Assembly (NCBI GenBank): GCA_965222315.1
Contig: OZ244951.1
Coordinates: 2,976,001-3,040,000, forward strand
Direction: 5' to 3'
From: JACKII01 sp965222315
Lineage (GTDB): Bacteria; Pseudomonadota; Alphaproteobacteria; Bin95
Length of the DNA: 64,000 nt
Numbering within the stretch: the stretch's first letter is position 1; each line of letters opens with the position of its first letter. This document shows, one piece after another, positions 54,830-63,986 of this stretch. Position numbers and translations under genes: made by a program. The notes beneath the pieces are model-generated. The model worked only from the letters and a program-made list of their open reading frames with translations, had not been told where the DNA came from and did not search any database.

Positions 54830-55888
54830 ATGTTAGCACGCACACGCGCAAAGTTTCTGATCATGGCCGTCATGGCGGGCGTCATCGCGTTTGCGGTCGT
54901 CGAAGGGCTGTATTGGTGGCGCCACGTCACGGTGACCAGCGCGTGGCTGGACGCCGACTTCACGGTCATGGGCAGCGGCGTCAATGGCCGGATTCAACGA
55001 ATTGAAGTGAAGAAAGGCGATACGGTAGCGGCCGGCACGCTCCTGGCGACGATGGATTCGGAAATCGTTGAACTCGATATCGTCTCCCTGGAGGCGGACC
55101 TGGAGCAAGCGCGGGCGGAAAAAGAACTCGTAGAAAGCGAGCTCAGCGCCTTCCGGCAAGACATCCAGGATCAAATCGAGACCCAGGAAACCATCATGGC
55201 CTCGCTCAGCCGAGAGCTGGAAACGCTCGAGAGACGCCAGGAGATCGCCCAATCGACCATGGACCGCAATGCCGGGCTCATCCAGCGCAAGGTCATTTCC
55301 CGGCAAACGAACGATACCTACCGAGACCGCCTGCTTGAGATCACGAGCAACCTGCGCGAACTTCAAACCAAGATTTCGGAGAAGCAGCGTAAGATTGCGG
55401 AACTGAAGGGCATGGCGGTTCAGGAAGCCATCTACAAATCCCGCATTCAGGTCATCGATCGCGGCATTCAGAAACTGGAAGTGCGCATCCAACAATCGCG
55501 GCGCGAACTCGCCAAGATGCATATCTATGCCCCTCTCGATGCGATCGTGAACGAGGTATATGTCAACGCAGGCGCTTACGTCGAAGACGGCGACCGTGTT
55601 TTCCTTCTCCATGACCCGAGAAATCTCTGGATCGAAGCGCCGGTCGAAGATTCAGAGGTGCGCCATGTATCCGTCGGCCAGCCTGTCGAAATCGATATAG
55701 AGGCCCACCCCTATGTCGAGTTTACGGGCAGGGTCGCCGCAATCGGACTGGTGACCGTCGGCTCCATGAGCGGAAACAACGACTCCTCCCGCGGCGCGCC
55801 ACAACTTCCGGTGCGGATAGACCTGGACCAATCCGATTATCCGCTCTGGCCCGGCGTGCGGGCGACCGTCCATATCCGCATCCGGTAG
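54830..55888 (+). CDS. HlyD-family membrane fusion (periplasmic adaptor) protein
   Basis: The 352-residue adaptor has one N-terminal membrane helix (about residues 9-28) and the first lipoyl half-motif (GVNGRIQRIEVKKGDTVAAG). A long alpha-hairpin coiled coil rich in Glu, Arg and Gln spans about residues 75-225, followed by the second lipoyl half (IYAPLDAIVNEVYVNAGAYV) and beta-barrel strands. It would bridge an inner-membrane transporter to an outer-membrane channel, as EmrA does. ATG at 54830 is preferred to TTG at 54824. It lies seven bases before an MFS gene, which is probably its partner; no TolC gene is here. Confidence 0.87.
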   Translation: MLARTRAKFLIMAVMAGVIAFAVVEGLYWWRHVTVTSAWLDADFTVMGSGVNGRIQRIEVKKGDTVAAGTLLATMDSEIVELDIVSLEADLEQARAEKELVESELSAFRQDIQDQIETQETIMASLSRELETLERRQEIAQSTMDRNAGLIQRKVISRQTNDTYRDRLLEITSNLRELQTKISEKQRKIAELKGMAVQEAIYKSRIQVIDRGIQKLEVRIQQSRRELAKMHIYAPLDAIVNEVYVNAGAYVEDGDRVFLLHDPRNLWIEAPVEDSEVRHVSVGQPVEIDIEAHPYVEFTGRVAAIGLVTVGSMSGNNDSSRGAPQLPVRIDLDQSDYPLWPGVRATVHIRIR

Positions 55889-55895
55889 GCGGGCC

Positions 55896-57254
55896 ATGAA
55901 TCTCTCCCGGTTCGACTGGCGCGCCATCATGATCATCGCTACCAGCGCGATGATGATCCAGCAGGCGTTTTCCTATGTCTGCCAGATCGTCATGCCCATC
56001 CTGGCGGACCGGCTGGCAGAGGAGTTCGGCATTTCGCGGGGCTGGCTGGGCTTCTATCTGGCGTTGCAGAACGTCATGGCGATCATCGCGGCGGTGGGCT
56101 GCGGCGGTTTTATCCTGCGCTTCGGCGCGCTCCGGGTCAGCCAGGTCACGCTGATCCTGATGGGCGGCAGCCTCCTGGTCATCGCCTCCGGCCAACTCTG
56201 GCTCTATCCCCTGGGTGCCATCCTGTTGGGCGCGGCTTCAGTTTCGACCCCGGCAAGTTCGCATATTCTGGCGCGGGTCTGCCCGCCTCATCTCGCGCCG
56301 CTGATTTTTTCCATCAAGCAGACGGGCGTTCCAGTGGGCGCGCTGATCGGCGGCCTGCTGCTGCCATTTTTGCTGGGCGTCGTTTTCTACAGCGATGTTT
56401 TTGGCGAGACCGTCAGGCTGGGTCATTTCGGGGCGGCTTTCGTCACGGCACTGATCGTCTTTGCCGTCGCCGTCGCGTTGCAGCCGATCCGCGATCACTT
56501 CGACGAAGACCGGAACCCGGAAACCAAGATCGCTTTCGGCGACGTCAGCGCGACGATGCGGATGGTGCTTGGCAACCCGCCGCTGCGCGACCTGGCCTTC
56601 GCAGCCTTTGCCTTCGGCGGGTTGCAGGCCGTTTTCTCGGGGTTCTTTCTGCTCTTCCTGATCGACGGGCTTGAGTATTCCGAGGTCGAGGCCGGGAGCG
56701 CTTTTGCGATCGCCAGCTTCTCGGCGATCTGGGCGAGGATCATGTGGGGCTGGCTCGCAGGCAGCCATTTCTCGCCACGCCACCTGCTCGCCGCCATCGG
56801 TTTCATCGCCGGGGTTTCAGCGATTATCGTCGCCAATTTTGATTTAAGCTGGGGCTTGTTCGAGATTACGGCGGTCGCCATCGCCTTCAACATTTCGGCG
56901 ATTAGCTGGCACGGTCTGCTGCTGGCCGAAACAGCACGGCTGGCGCCCAAGGAGAATGTGGGCGGCATTACCGGCGGCGTGCTGGCCTTCACCAGCATTG
57001 CCATGATGACCTACCCTGCAGCCTATGGCGTAATCCTGGCGTCGACGGGCTCCTATAGCCTCGGCTTCCTGCTAGCGTCGGCGCCCTCCTTTCTGGCCTT
57101 CCTCATCTTCATCCGTCCGCCGATGGAGGCCACCTGGCGGTCGGTAGCGGCGAAGTCCATGGTTATCGCATCCCGTCCGGCCATCCTGCTGCAAGCGGCA
57201 AGCGTTATTGGCCTTGGGGTCGGCCTGGGACTCGCATGGGATCAGCTTGGCTGA
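55896..57254 (+). CDS. MFS transporter paired with an HlyD protein
   Basis: The 452-residue inner-membrane protein has about 12 hydrophobic segments in two halves with a cytoplasmic loop near residues 195-225 (HFDEDRNPETKIAF). FGISRGWLGFYLALQNVMAI and FSIKQTGVPVGALIGGLLLPF are typical of MFS carriers. EmrB partners of EmrA have 14 segments, so a 12-segment MFS with an adaptor is a less common pairing. Uptake or efflux direction and substrate are unknown. Translationally close to the HlyD gene. Confidence 0.87.
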   Translation: MNLSRFDWRAIMIIATSAMMIQQAFSYVCQIVMPILADRLAEEFGISRGWLGFYLALQNVMAIIAAVGCGGFILRFGALRVSQVTLILMGGSLLVIASGQLWLYPLGAILLGAASVSTPASSHILARVCPPHLAPLIFSIKQTGVPVGALIGGLLLPFLLGVVFYSDVFGETVRLGHFGAAFVTALIVFAVAVALQPIRDHFDEDRNPETKIAFGDVSATMRMVLGNPPLRDLAFAAFAFGGLQAVFSGFFLLFLIDGLEYSEVEAGSAFAIASFSAIWARIMWGWLAGSHFSPRHLLAAIGFIAGVSAIIVANFDLSWGLFEITAVAIAFNISAISWHGLLLAETARLAPKENVGGITGGVLAFTSIAMMTYPAAYGVILASTGSYSLGFLLASAPSFLAFLIFIRPPMEATWRSVAAKSMVIASRPAILLQAASVIGLGVGLGLAWDQLG

Positions 57255-57264
57255 GGATCACGAC

Positions 57265-57333
57265 ATGGCCGCCAAAGAAAAAGTAGCACGGCGCAAGCTG
57301 TCTTTGATCGATCTTGCACACGAGCTTGGAAAT
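57265..57333 (+). pseudogene. N-terminal fragment resembling an IS481-type transposase
   Basis: A start at 57265 encodes MAAKEKVARRKLSLIDLAHE then LGN. This resembles the opening helix-turn-helix segment of IS481-family/integrase-core transposases, which normally continue VSxACxxMGYSRxxFY. After LGN the sequence is unrelated, so only about 23 codons remain. It lies just after the MFS stop codon. No terminal inverted repeats were recognised. Low-certainty remnant. Confidence 0.4.
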
Positions 57334-57454
57334 CTATTCGCTCGGAGCCGAATAGGCGGTGGTACATCGCACCCGCTTCATTGTAAGCCCGGATCGCGCC
57401 GGAGTGGGCCGATACATGATCGATGGAGTGCCAAGAATCCTTGCCGGGTTCAGT

Positions 57455-58630
57455 TTAGAACCCCGCGCACCGTTCCCATGTAAATGGCGCCAGCGTGGCG
57501 GGGATTTCGCCCTCTGTTATCAAATCAGCCATCAACTCGCTCACCGCCGGCGACAGGGTCACGCCGGAGTGCGTCGCCACCACGTACAGGCCATCGCTGC
57601 CGGGCCAGGCGCCTGCCAGCGTCTTGCCATCACTCGGATAGGGCCGGATACCGATGCCCACATGACAGGCGTCCAGCACGTCCGGGCCGGCGAAACCGGG
57701 CAGCAGGCGGCGGGCGCGGTCCAGCAGTTGCCGTGCGCCATCGCGTATGCGCTCGTCGTCTTGCTCGTCCGCGCTGGCGAGCCCATCCGTATCGTCGGCC
57801 CCGATCTTGATGCCGCCGCTCGGCAGCGGCAGCAGGTGCACTTCCGGATCGCAGTCGGCATAGATGACGTGCCGGATCAATTCCGCCGGCGCGGTGCTGG
57901 GCGTGCTGACCAATAGGCCGGGGACACGGTTGACCGGGATGTGGTTTGCGAAACCAGCAAAACCGGTGAGTTCGCTCATCACCGCGGCAGTGTCCGGACC
58001 CGCAGCAACCAGCACCCGCCTCGCGTCGATCCGGCCCTGTTCCGTCTCGACGCCGGTGACGGTGCCATCATCCTGCATGACCAGTTCGCGGGCCGGGCAG
58101 TTCTCGAATACCTGGCTGCCACCCCGGCGAAGCTGGTCTGCGAGAAAACGGGTGAACTTCGGCGCATCGAGGCAGGGGTCGGCGAGGGCGTAGAGCGCTT
58201 CCGCGTCAACCGGAAAGCGCATGTGCGGCTCCAGGCGTTGCAGGGTCCGCGTGCCGATCCACTCCGCGGGGTAGTCGTAGGCGCGCAGGCGCTCGAACTG
58301 CTCACGGAGGGGGTTGTAGCGGGCAGTGTCGTCCCTGCTCGCCCAGCGCAGCATGCCACAGCGGTTCAGGCCGATTTGCTGCTCCCCGAACTCCACGGCC
58401 AGGGCGCGGTAGCCCTCCTGGCCACGGGCGTTGAGGCGATGGTAGTCCTCATCCGCCACCTTCGACGTGGCATTGACCCAGGCAAAGCTGTTGCTGGTGG
58501 TGCCGCCGCCGATAGCCCCCTTCTCGACGAGCGCCACCCGCAGCCCCCGGCGCATCAGGGCGAAGGCCGAACTGCATCCAACGATGCCGCCGCCGATGAC
58601 TGCTACGTCAAAGGTTCCGATGCTTGTCAT
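57455..58630 (-). CDS. DadA/D-amino-acid-oxidase-family FAD-dependent oxidoreductase
   Basis: The 391-residue flavoprotein has the FAD-binding VAVIGGGIVGCSSAFAL at the N terminus, the VALVEKGAIGGGTTSNSFAW segment, a substrate domain and the C-terminal HVGIGIRPYPSDGKTLAG and VVATHSGVTLSPAVSELMADL that close over the flavin. It oxidises an amine or amino acid such as sarcosine, glycine or a D-amino acid to the imine with FAD. The substrate is not assignable. GGAGG lies nine bases before the ATG. Upstream on the same strand is the liv operon, 274 bases away. Confidence 0.87.
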   Translation of the reverse strand: MTSIGTFDVAVIGGGIVGCSSAFALMRRGLRVALVEKGAIGGGTTSNSFAWVNATSKVADEDYHRLNARGQEGYRALAVEFGEQQIGLNRCGMLRWASRDDTARYNPLREQFERLRAYDYPAEWIGTRTLQRLEPHMRFPVDAEALYALADPCLDAPKFTRFLADQLRRGGSQVFENCPARELVMQDDGTVTGVETEQGRIDARRVLVAAGPDTAAVMSELTGFAGFANHIPVNRVPGLLVSTPSTAPAELIRHVIYADCDPEVHLLPLPSGGIKIGADDTDGLASADEQDDERIRDGARQLLDRARRLLPGFAGPDVLDACHVGIGIRPYPSDGKTLAGAWPGSDGLYVVATHSGVTLSPAVSELMADLITEGEIPATLAPFTWERCAGF

Positions 58631-58904
58631 CTTCGCGATCCTCCAGGAGCATCTAGTTCACCCATGTTCCGACAGATGGGCTCGTGGTTGGTTTGAGCCA
58701 CGGTTTCGGTCAGTTTCAAAAGATCATACACGGCTGGGATTTCTGGAGACACGCCCCATTTCTTCGGCACCTTCTATCCAGCTTCCCTCCCCGTCCGCCG
58801 CGAAAGCCATGCCGGAAGGCAGCTTTACCCGGCCAAACCGCAACGTTATAGGGCCAGGAAAAATCGCCTCTTGATCATCTCGGCTTCTTTAGGTGTTTCG
58901 ATTG

Positions 58905-60218
58905 CTAGCGCTTCTTTGCTTGCCGCTCGGGAATGAGCCCCTTCGGCGCAAAACGCATCACCAGCAGGAGAATGGCGCCCATCAGCACATAGCGGGTGTA
59001 GGCAGCTCCGGCGACCAGGTGTTCCGCCAGCCAGGAGCCTTCCGGCAAGGGGTTGGTGATCGTTGCCATGAACCAGTTGCCGAGAGGCTCGGCCTCCACC
59101 CAGAGGAACCAGATGATGAAGCCGCCCAGCACGGCGCCCCAATTGTTGCCGGAGCCGCCCAGGATCACCATCACCCAGATCAGGAAGGTGTAGCGGAGCG
59201 GAATATAGCCAGTCGGCGTCAGCTGGCCGTCCAGCGTGGTCAGCATGGCGCCGGCAATGCCGCAGACGGCGCAACCCAGGACGAACACCTGCAGGTGACG
59301 GCCTTTGACGTCCTTGCCCATAGCCTCCGCCGCGTCGCGGTTGTCCCGGATGGCGCGCATCATCCGGCCCCAGGGAGAGTTCAAGGCGCGCTCGGCAAAC
59401 CAGAGCACGATGATCAGCACCGATACAAACAACACCGCATAGCAGAGCTTGACGAAGACGCCGGCAAAGTCCGCCGGATCGGCGATCCCCAGCCATTGGG
59501 TGAGCGTGATGAACCAGTCGGTGGCTGCCAGTTCGACCTCGTAGGGCACGGGCCGGGGCAGGCCCGTGACGTTCTTGACGCCGCGGGTCAGCCACTCCTC
59601 ATATTTGATGATGGCGATGATGATCTCGGAAATCCCCAGCGTAGCGATGGCCAGATAGTCGGCGCGCAGGCCGAGGGCCACCTTGCCAATCAGCCAGCCG
59701 GCCCCCGCAGCAATCAGTCCGCCGACGGGCCAGGCGAGCACGATAGGCAGGCCCAGGCCACCCAGATAGCCGGTGTGGGCCGGATTGATGGCCTCAATCC
59801 GGTCGGTTGCCGGCACGAACAGCAGGTTGGCGAAGTAGGCGCCTGCCAGCAGCAACACCACTGTTGCGGGCATGCGCAGCTTTCGCGGCAGCACCCGCCG
59901 CGCCGCGATGATGGAGACGACGGTCATGGACGCGACAATGGCCGACAGCAACAGGCCGAAACCGCCGGCCTGCCAGGCTTCTCCTACCGGCGGCATGGAG
60001 ACCAGCACGGCGGCCAGACCGCCCAGCGCGGTGAAGCCCATAATGCCGACATTGAACAGGCCTGCATAACCCCACTGAATATTCACGCCCAGGGCCATGA
60101 TGGCCGAAATCAGGCAAAGGTTGAGGATGCCGAAGGCGACATTCCAGCTCTGGAAGAGGCCAACACCGATCAGCACCAGACCCATCAGGGCAAAATAGAG
60201 CGCTCCCCTCGCCGTCAT
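58905..60218 (-). CDS. livM: Branched-chain amino acid ABC transporter permease LivM
   Basis: The 437-residue inner-membrane permease has about 10 hydrophobic segments. Typical are VNIQWGYAGLFNVGIMGF (LivM hallmark), ALGLRADYLAIATLGISEI and the cytoplasmic coupling segment SPWGRMMRAIRDNRDAAEAMG. It is longer than many LivM proteins because of an insertion near residues 100-190 and a periplasmic loop with LTRGVKNVTG. With LivH it forms the channel. Its start overlaps the livH stop by four bases; it is the last gene of the operon. Confidence 0.95.
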   Translation of the reverse strand: MTARGALYFALMGLVLIGVGLFQSWNVAFGILNLCLISAIMALGVNIQWGYAGLFNVGIMGFTALGGLAAVLVSMPPVGEAWQAGGFGLLLSAIVASMTVVSIIAARRVLPRKLRMPATVVLLLAGAYFANLLFVPATDRIEAINPAHTGYLGGLGLPIVLAWPVGGLIAAGAGWLIGKVALGLRADYLAIATLGISEIIIAIIKYEEWLTRGVKNVTGLPRPVPYEVELAATDWFITLTQWLGIADPADFAGVFVKLCYAVLFVSVLIIVLWFAERALNSPWGRMMRAIRDNRDAAEAMGKDVKGRHLQVFVLGCAVCGIAGAMLTTLDGQLTPTGYIPLRYTFLIWVMVILGGSGNNWGAVLGGFIIWFLWVEAEPLGNWFMATITNPLPEGSWLAEHLVAGAAYTRYVLMGAILLLVMRFAPKGLIPERQAKKR

Positions 60219-61225
60219 ATCACTTTGCCCCGAATAATGCCGGTCGGGCGGACCAGCAGAACCGCCACCAGAATGATGAAGGAGACGGCAAACTTGTAGT
60301 CGGTCGACAGCAGTTGCACGAGCGTTTCGGGCGCCCAGCCCTCCGGCCCCAGATAGGCCAGGAACTTCTTGAAGGCGTAGGTGACCGTCACCTCCGAATA
60401 GGCAATGATGAAACCGCCCAGTACCGCGCCGACTGGCTGGCCAATACCGCCAACAATGGTGGCCGCAAAGACCGGCAGCAGAATTTGCAGGAAGATGAAA
60501 GGCTTGTACGTTTTGTCGAGGCCATAGAGCGTGCCGGCGATGGCGGCCAGCATGGCCGTGATGATCCAGGCGATCATCACGACCCGCTCCGGGTTGATGC
60601 CCGAGAGCAGGGCCAGGTCCTCATCGTCCGAAAAGGCGCGCATGGCCTTGCCGGCGCGGGTACGCTGCAGGAACCAGAAGAGCAACGACACCACGATGAC
60701 GGCGACCACGACCGTGATCACCTGCGTCTGCTTGATCGCGATGCCTTCCGAAAGGCCGGTCGCGCGGCGGAAATCGAAGGCGGTGATCAGAAAGCGGGCG
60801 CCATCAGCAAAGCTTTGGTCGCCGGGGCCGATGATCAGGCGGATCAGACCCGCCAGCACGAACATCACGCCAACCGAGACGATGGCGAACACGATGGGGC
60901 TGGAGCGCTGGCGGCGGTAGAAGCGGAACACCGAGCGCTCCATCACCAAGACCATCAAAACCGTGGCGGCGATGCCAACGGGCAGCGCGAGCAAGGCGGT
61001 CGGCAGCGGGCCGAGGCTGACACCCATATCCTGCAACAGCCAGGTCACCAGGATCGTCGCCATAGCGCCGAACGACATCAGCTCGCCATGCGCAAAGTTC
61101 GCAAAGCGCAGAATGCCGAAAATCAGGGTGACGCCGAGGGCGCCGAGGGCCAATTGCGCGCCATAGGCGGTGGCGGGCACCAGGACGAAGTTGGCGAACA
61201 GGGCCAGTGCATTGACAATTTCCAT
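60215..61225 (-). CDS. livH: Branched-chain amino acid ABC transporter permease LivH
   Basis: The 336-residue permease shows LALGALGVTLIFGILRFANF-type start, AHGELMSFGAM and the coupling segment TRAGKAMRAFSDDEDLALLSG, all typical of LivH. About eight to nine hydrophobic segments. The start at 61225 (MEIVNALALFANF) lies eight bases after livF; further upstream the frame stays open but is unconserved. Partners are LivM, LivF, LivG and the binding protein in this operon. Confidence 0.95.
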   Translation of the reverse strand: MEIVNALALFANFVLVPATAYGAQLALGALGVTLIFGILRFANFAHGELMSFGAMATILVTWLLQDMGVSLGPLPTALLALPVGIAATVLMVLVMERSVFRFYRRQRSSPIVFAIVSVGVMFVLAGLIRLIIGPGDQSFADGARFLITAFDFRRATGLSEGIAIKQTQVITVVVAVIVVSLLFWFLQRTRAGKAMRAFSDDEDLALLSGINPERVVMIAWIITAMLAAIAGTLYGLDKTYKPFIFLQILLPVFAATIVGGIGQPVGAVLGGFIIAYSEVTVTYAFKKFLAYLGPEGWAPETLVQLLSTDYKFAVSFIILVAVLLVRPTGIIRGKVI

Positions 61226-61232
61226 CCGCCCT

Positions 61233-61937
61233 TCAGCCCCCCAGGAACGACCGTCGTACTTCTTCGTTGTCCAAAAGCGCCTCGCCAGTGTCGGTAAAGC
61301 GGTTCTGGCCCTGCACCAGCACAAAGCCGCGGTCGGCGATTTCCAGCGCCTGGCGGGCATTCTGCTCCACCATCAGGATGGCAATGCCGGTCCGCGAAAT
61401 CTCGATGATGCGGTCGAACAGGTCGTCCATGACAACGGGGGAAACGCCAGCCGTGGGCTCATCCAGCATCAATAGCTTCGGCTGGGTCATCAGGGCCCGG
61501 CCAACGGCGACCTGCTGGCGCTGGCCGCCGGATAGTTCGCCGGCAGGCTGCTGGCGCTTTTCGTGCAGGACGGGGAACAGCTCGTAGACTTGCGCCAGCG
61601 TCCCGCTGAAATCGTCGCGCCGGATGAAGGCGCCCATTTCCAGGTTTTCTTGTACCGTCAGCGAGACGAACACGTTGCGGCTCTGCGGTACGAAGCCCAT
61701 GCCGGCCGGCACCCGGTCCTGCGGCGACAAGGCTGAGATATCGGCGCCGTCCAGCGTGACGCTGCCTTTGCGCAGCGGCAGCATGCCGAAAATCGCTTTC
61801 ATCGCCGTTGATTTACCGGCGCCGTTCGGGCCGACGATCACCGCAATCTCGCCCCGGTCCACCCAGATATCGCAGTCCTCGACGATATCGGCAGCGCCGT
61901 AGCCACAGGTTATGCCCTTTGCCGAGAGAAAACTCAC
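61233..61937 (-). CDS. livF: Branched-chain amino acid ABC transporter ATP-binding protein LivF
   Basis: The 234-residue ATPase has Walker A GPNGAGKST, signature LSGGQRQQ, Walker B LLMLDEPTAGVSP and the LivF-type VEQNARQAL in place of the usual histidine loop. RVPAGMGFVPQSRNVF includes the Q-loop. It powers uptake together with LivG. It overlaps livG by four bases. Confidence 0.96.
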   Translation of the reverse strand: MSFLSAKGITCGYGAADIVEDCDIWVDRGEIAVIVGPNGAGKSTAMKAIFGMLPLRKGSVTLDGADISALSPQDRVPAGMGFVPQSRNVFVSLTVQENLEMGAFIRRDDFSGTLAQVYELFPVLHEKRQQPAGELSGGQRQQVAVGRALMTQPKLLMLDEPTAGVSPVVMDDLFDRIIEISRTGIAILMVEQNARQALEIADRGFVLVQGQNRFTDTGEALLDNEEVRRSFLGG

Positions 61938-62716
61938 GAGGCGGCCCGCCGCTCGTGCTTGCGACCGGTGCCCAGATAGGCCTCGATCACCTGTTCGTTG
62001 TTCTTGACCTCGTCGACGGTGCCTTGGGTCAGCACCTGGCCTTCTGCCATCACGATCACTGGATCACAAAGCCGGCCGATGAAATCCATATCGTGCTCGA
62101 TCAGGAAAAAGGTGTAGCCGCGTTCCCGGTGCAGCCGCTGGATCGAGGTGGCGATGGTTTTCAGCAGAGTCCGGTTGACGCCGGCGCCGACCTCGTCAAG
62201 CAGCACGACCTTGGCATCCACCATCATGGTGCGCCCGAGCTCCAGCAGCTTTTTCTGGCCGCCGGAGAGGTTGCCGGCCAGCTCGTCCGTCAGATGCGGG
62301 ATTTCCAGGAATTCGATCACGTCCAGCGCGCGCTCGCGCACCTCGGCCTCACGCTCACGCACGCGGCCCGGATTGAACCAGGTGTGCCAAAGTTGTTCGC
62401 CGGGTTGCCGGGCAGGCACCATCATCAGGTTTTCCAGCACCGTCAGGCTGGAAAACTCGTGGGCGATCTGAAAGGTGCGGAGCAGCCCGTGCTGAAACAG
62501 TTCGTGCGGCTCCAGGCCGGTGACGTCCTCTCCATCTAGGCGAATGGTGCCGGACGTGGGCGGGTAGGCACCGGCGACCAGGTTGAACAGGGTCGTTTTT
62601 CCAGCGCCGTTGGGGCCGATCAGGCCAGTGATCGTGCCCTTCTCAATCTCGAGGGAAACGCCATTGACGGCCTTGAGGCCGCCGAAATGCTTGTGAACAT
62701 TCTCGATTGAGATCAT
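61934..62716 (-). CDS. livG: Branched-chain amino acid ABC transporter ATP-binding protein LivG
   Basis: The 260-residue ATPase has Walker A GPNGAGKTT, LLRTFQIAHEFSSLTVLENL (LivG Q-loop region), signature LSGGQKKLLELGR and Walker B VVLLDEVGAGVN, with the switch histidine in LIEHDMDFI. LivG pairs with LivF on the cytoplasmic side of LivH/LivM. It is 82 bases after the binding protein gene. Confidence 0.96.
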   Translation of the reverse strand: MISIENVHKHFGGLKAVNGVSLEIEKGTITGLIGPNGAGKTTLFNLVAGAYPPTSGTIRLDGEDVTGLEPHELFQHGLLRTFQIAHEFSSLTVLENLMMVPARQPGEQLWHTWFNPGRVREREAEVRERALDVIEFLEIPHLTDELAGNLSGGQKKLLELGRTMMVDAKVVLLDEVGAGVNRTLLKTIATSIQRLHRERGYTFFLIEHDMDFIGRLCDPVIVMAEGQVLTQGTVDEVKNNEQVIEAYLGTGRKHERRAAS

Positions 62717-62798
62717 GCAAGTTCCCTACGCGGCCCCTCCCCTGCCCTGTTCCTGGCACGGAAAGGGCAGGAGGATAGAGCCGCCGGCGACAGGCGCC

Positions 62799-63986
62799 TT
62801 AGTAGTAGCGCACCGTCTCGAACTTGCCGTTCTTGACCTCGGTCTCGCGGAAGCTGCCGGCGGATTCACCCGAGCCGATCAATTCGACCGCGGTGCCGCC
62901 GACATAGTCGATGTCGCCACCATCCGCGAGGATCTTCAGGGCCTTGGCCAACTCGCCCGGATAGATCTTCTCGCCCGGCGCGTTGGCAACCTTTTCGACA
63001 TGGTCCTTGTAGACCGCGCTATCGGTCGAGCCTGCCGACTGCATGGCCAGCAGCAGCAGCGCAGAAGCGTCATAGCACTCCGGCACATAAGGGTCGTCGC
63101 CCTTGAAGCCCCGGTCGGCGCTCAACTTGGCCAGCATCCCGGCGCCGGGACTGTCGGTGCCCGGGTTCGTGCCGATGGAGCCGTCCAGCATGTCGCCGAA
63201 ATGGCCGGTCAGCGCCTCGCCCACCATGCCGTCGGGCAGCACGAACTTGCTGAAGGCGCCGGTGTCGAGCGCGGCCTGGATCATGCCCTTGCCGCCCTGA
63301 TCCAGGTAGCCGGCGACAATCATGACTTCACCGCCGGCAGAGGCCAGCGTTCCGACTTCGGCTGAATAGTCCGCCTTGCCGTCCTCGTGCGCCGCTACGG
63401 CCGTGATCTCGCCGCCTTTTTCTTCGAACGCGGCTTGAATGGCGTCGGCAAGTCCCTTGCCGTAGTCGTTGTTGGTGTAGGTCAGCGCGGCGGTTTTGAT
63501 GCCGCGGCCGTTCAGGATTTCCGCAATGATCTGGCCCTGACGCGCGTCGGAGGGCGCCGTGCGGAAAAAGAAGCCGTCGTCCTCAATCGTTGAGAGGGCG
63601 GGGGAAGTGGCAGACGGCGAAATCATCACCACGCCATTCGGGCGAACCACGTTATTCAGAACGGCCGTGGTAGCGCCGGAGCACGTGGCGCCGTTGATAC
63701 CAGCCACCCCTTCCGAGGTCACAAGACGTTCGGCGGCGGCGGTAGCTGCGCCGGCATCAATGCACGTGCTGTCGCCGCGTACGGACACGACCTTCCGGCC
63801 GCCAAGGAACAGTCCGCTATCGGAGACCTCCTTGATCGCCATTTCGCCGCCCAGCGCCATCGGCGCGACCAGCGATTCCGTTGGGCCGGTAAAGCCTTGC
63901 AACATGCCGATTTTGACGTCGTCTGCGGCAGCCGCCGTCAATGGCAACGCCGCCACAGCTATGGTTCCCAGAAGCTTTTTGAGCAT
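62799..63986 (-). CDS. livK: Branched-chain amino acid ABC transporter substrate-binding protein
   Basis: The 395-residue periplasmic binding protein of the type I fold has a signal peptide (MLKKLLGTIAVAALPLTAAA). VKIGMLQGFTGPTESLVAPM is typical of LivJ/K proteins. SGATTAVLNNVVRPNGVVMI and RTAPSDARQGQIIAEI line the ligand cleft, and the ALTYTNNDYGKGLADAI segment follows. Ligands could be leucine/isoleucine/valine, other amino acids, amides or urea. First gene of the operon; AAGGTG lies eight bases before its ATG. The operon promoter lies beyond the right edge. Confidence 0.94.
   Translation of the reverse strand: MLKKLLGTIAVAALPLTAAAADDVKIGMLQGFTGPTESLVAPMALGGEMAIKEVSDSGLFLGGRKVVSVRGDSTCIDAGAATAAAERLVTSEGVAGINGATCSGATTAVLNNVVRPNGVVMISPSATSPALSTIEDDGFFFRTAPSDARQGQIIAEILNGRGIKTAALTYTNNDYGKGLADAIQAAFEEKGGEITAVAAHEDGKADYSAEVGTLASAGGEVMIVAGYLDQGGKGMIQAALDTGAFSKFVLPDGMVGEALTGHFGDMLDGSIGTNPGTDSPGAGMLAKLSADRGFKGDDPYVPECYDASALLLLAMQSAGSTDSAVYKDHVEKVANAPGEKIYPGELAKALKILADGGDIDYVGGTAVELIGSGESAGSFRETEVKNGKFETVRYY

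Noticed and set aside
58631..58904. A short gene between livM and the flavoprotein gene
   Set aside because: Frames there are short, differ in no clear way from background and lack ribosome sites.
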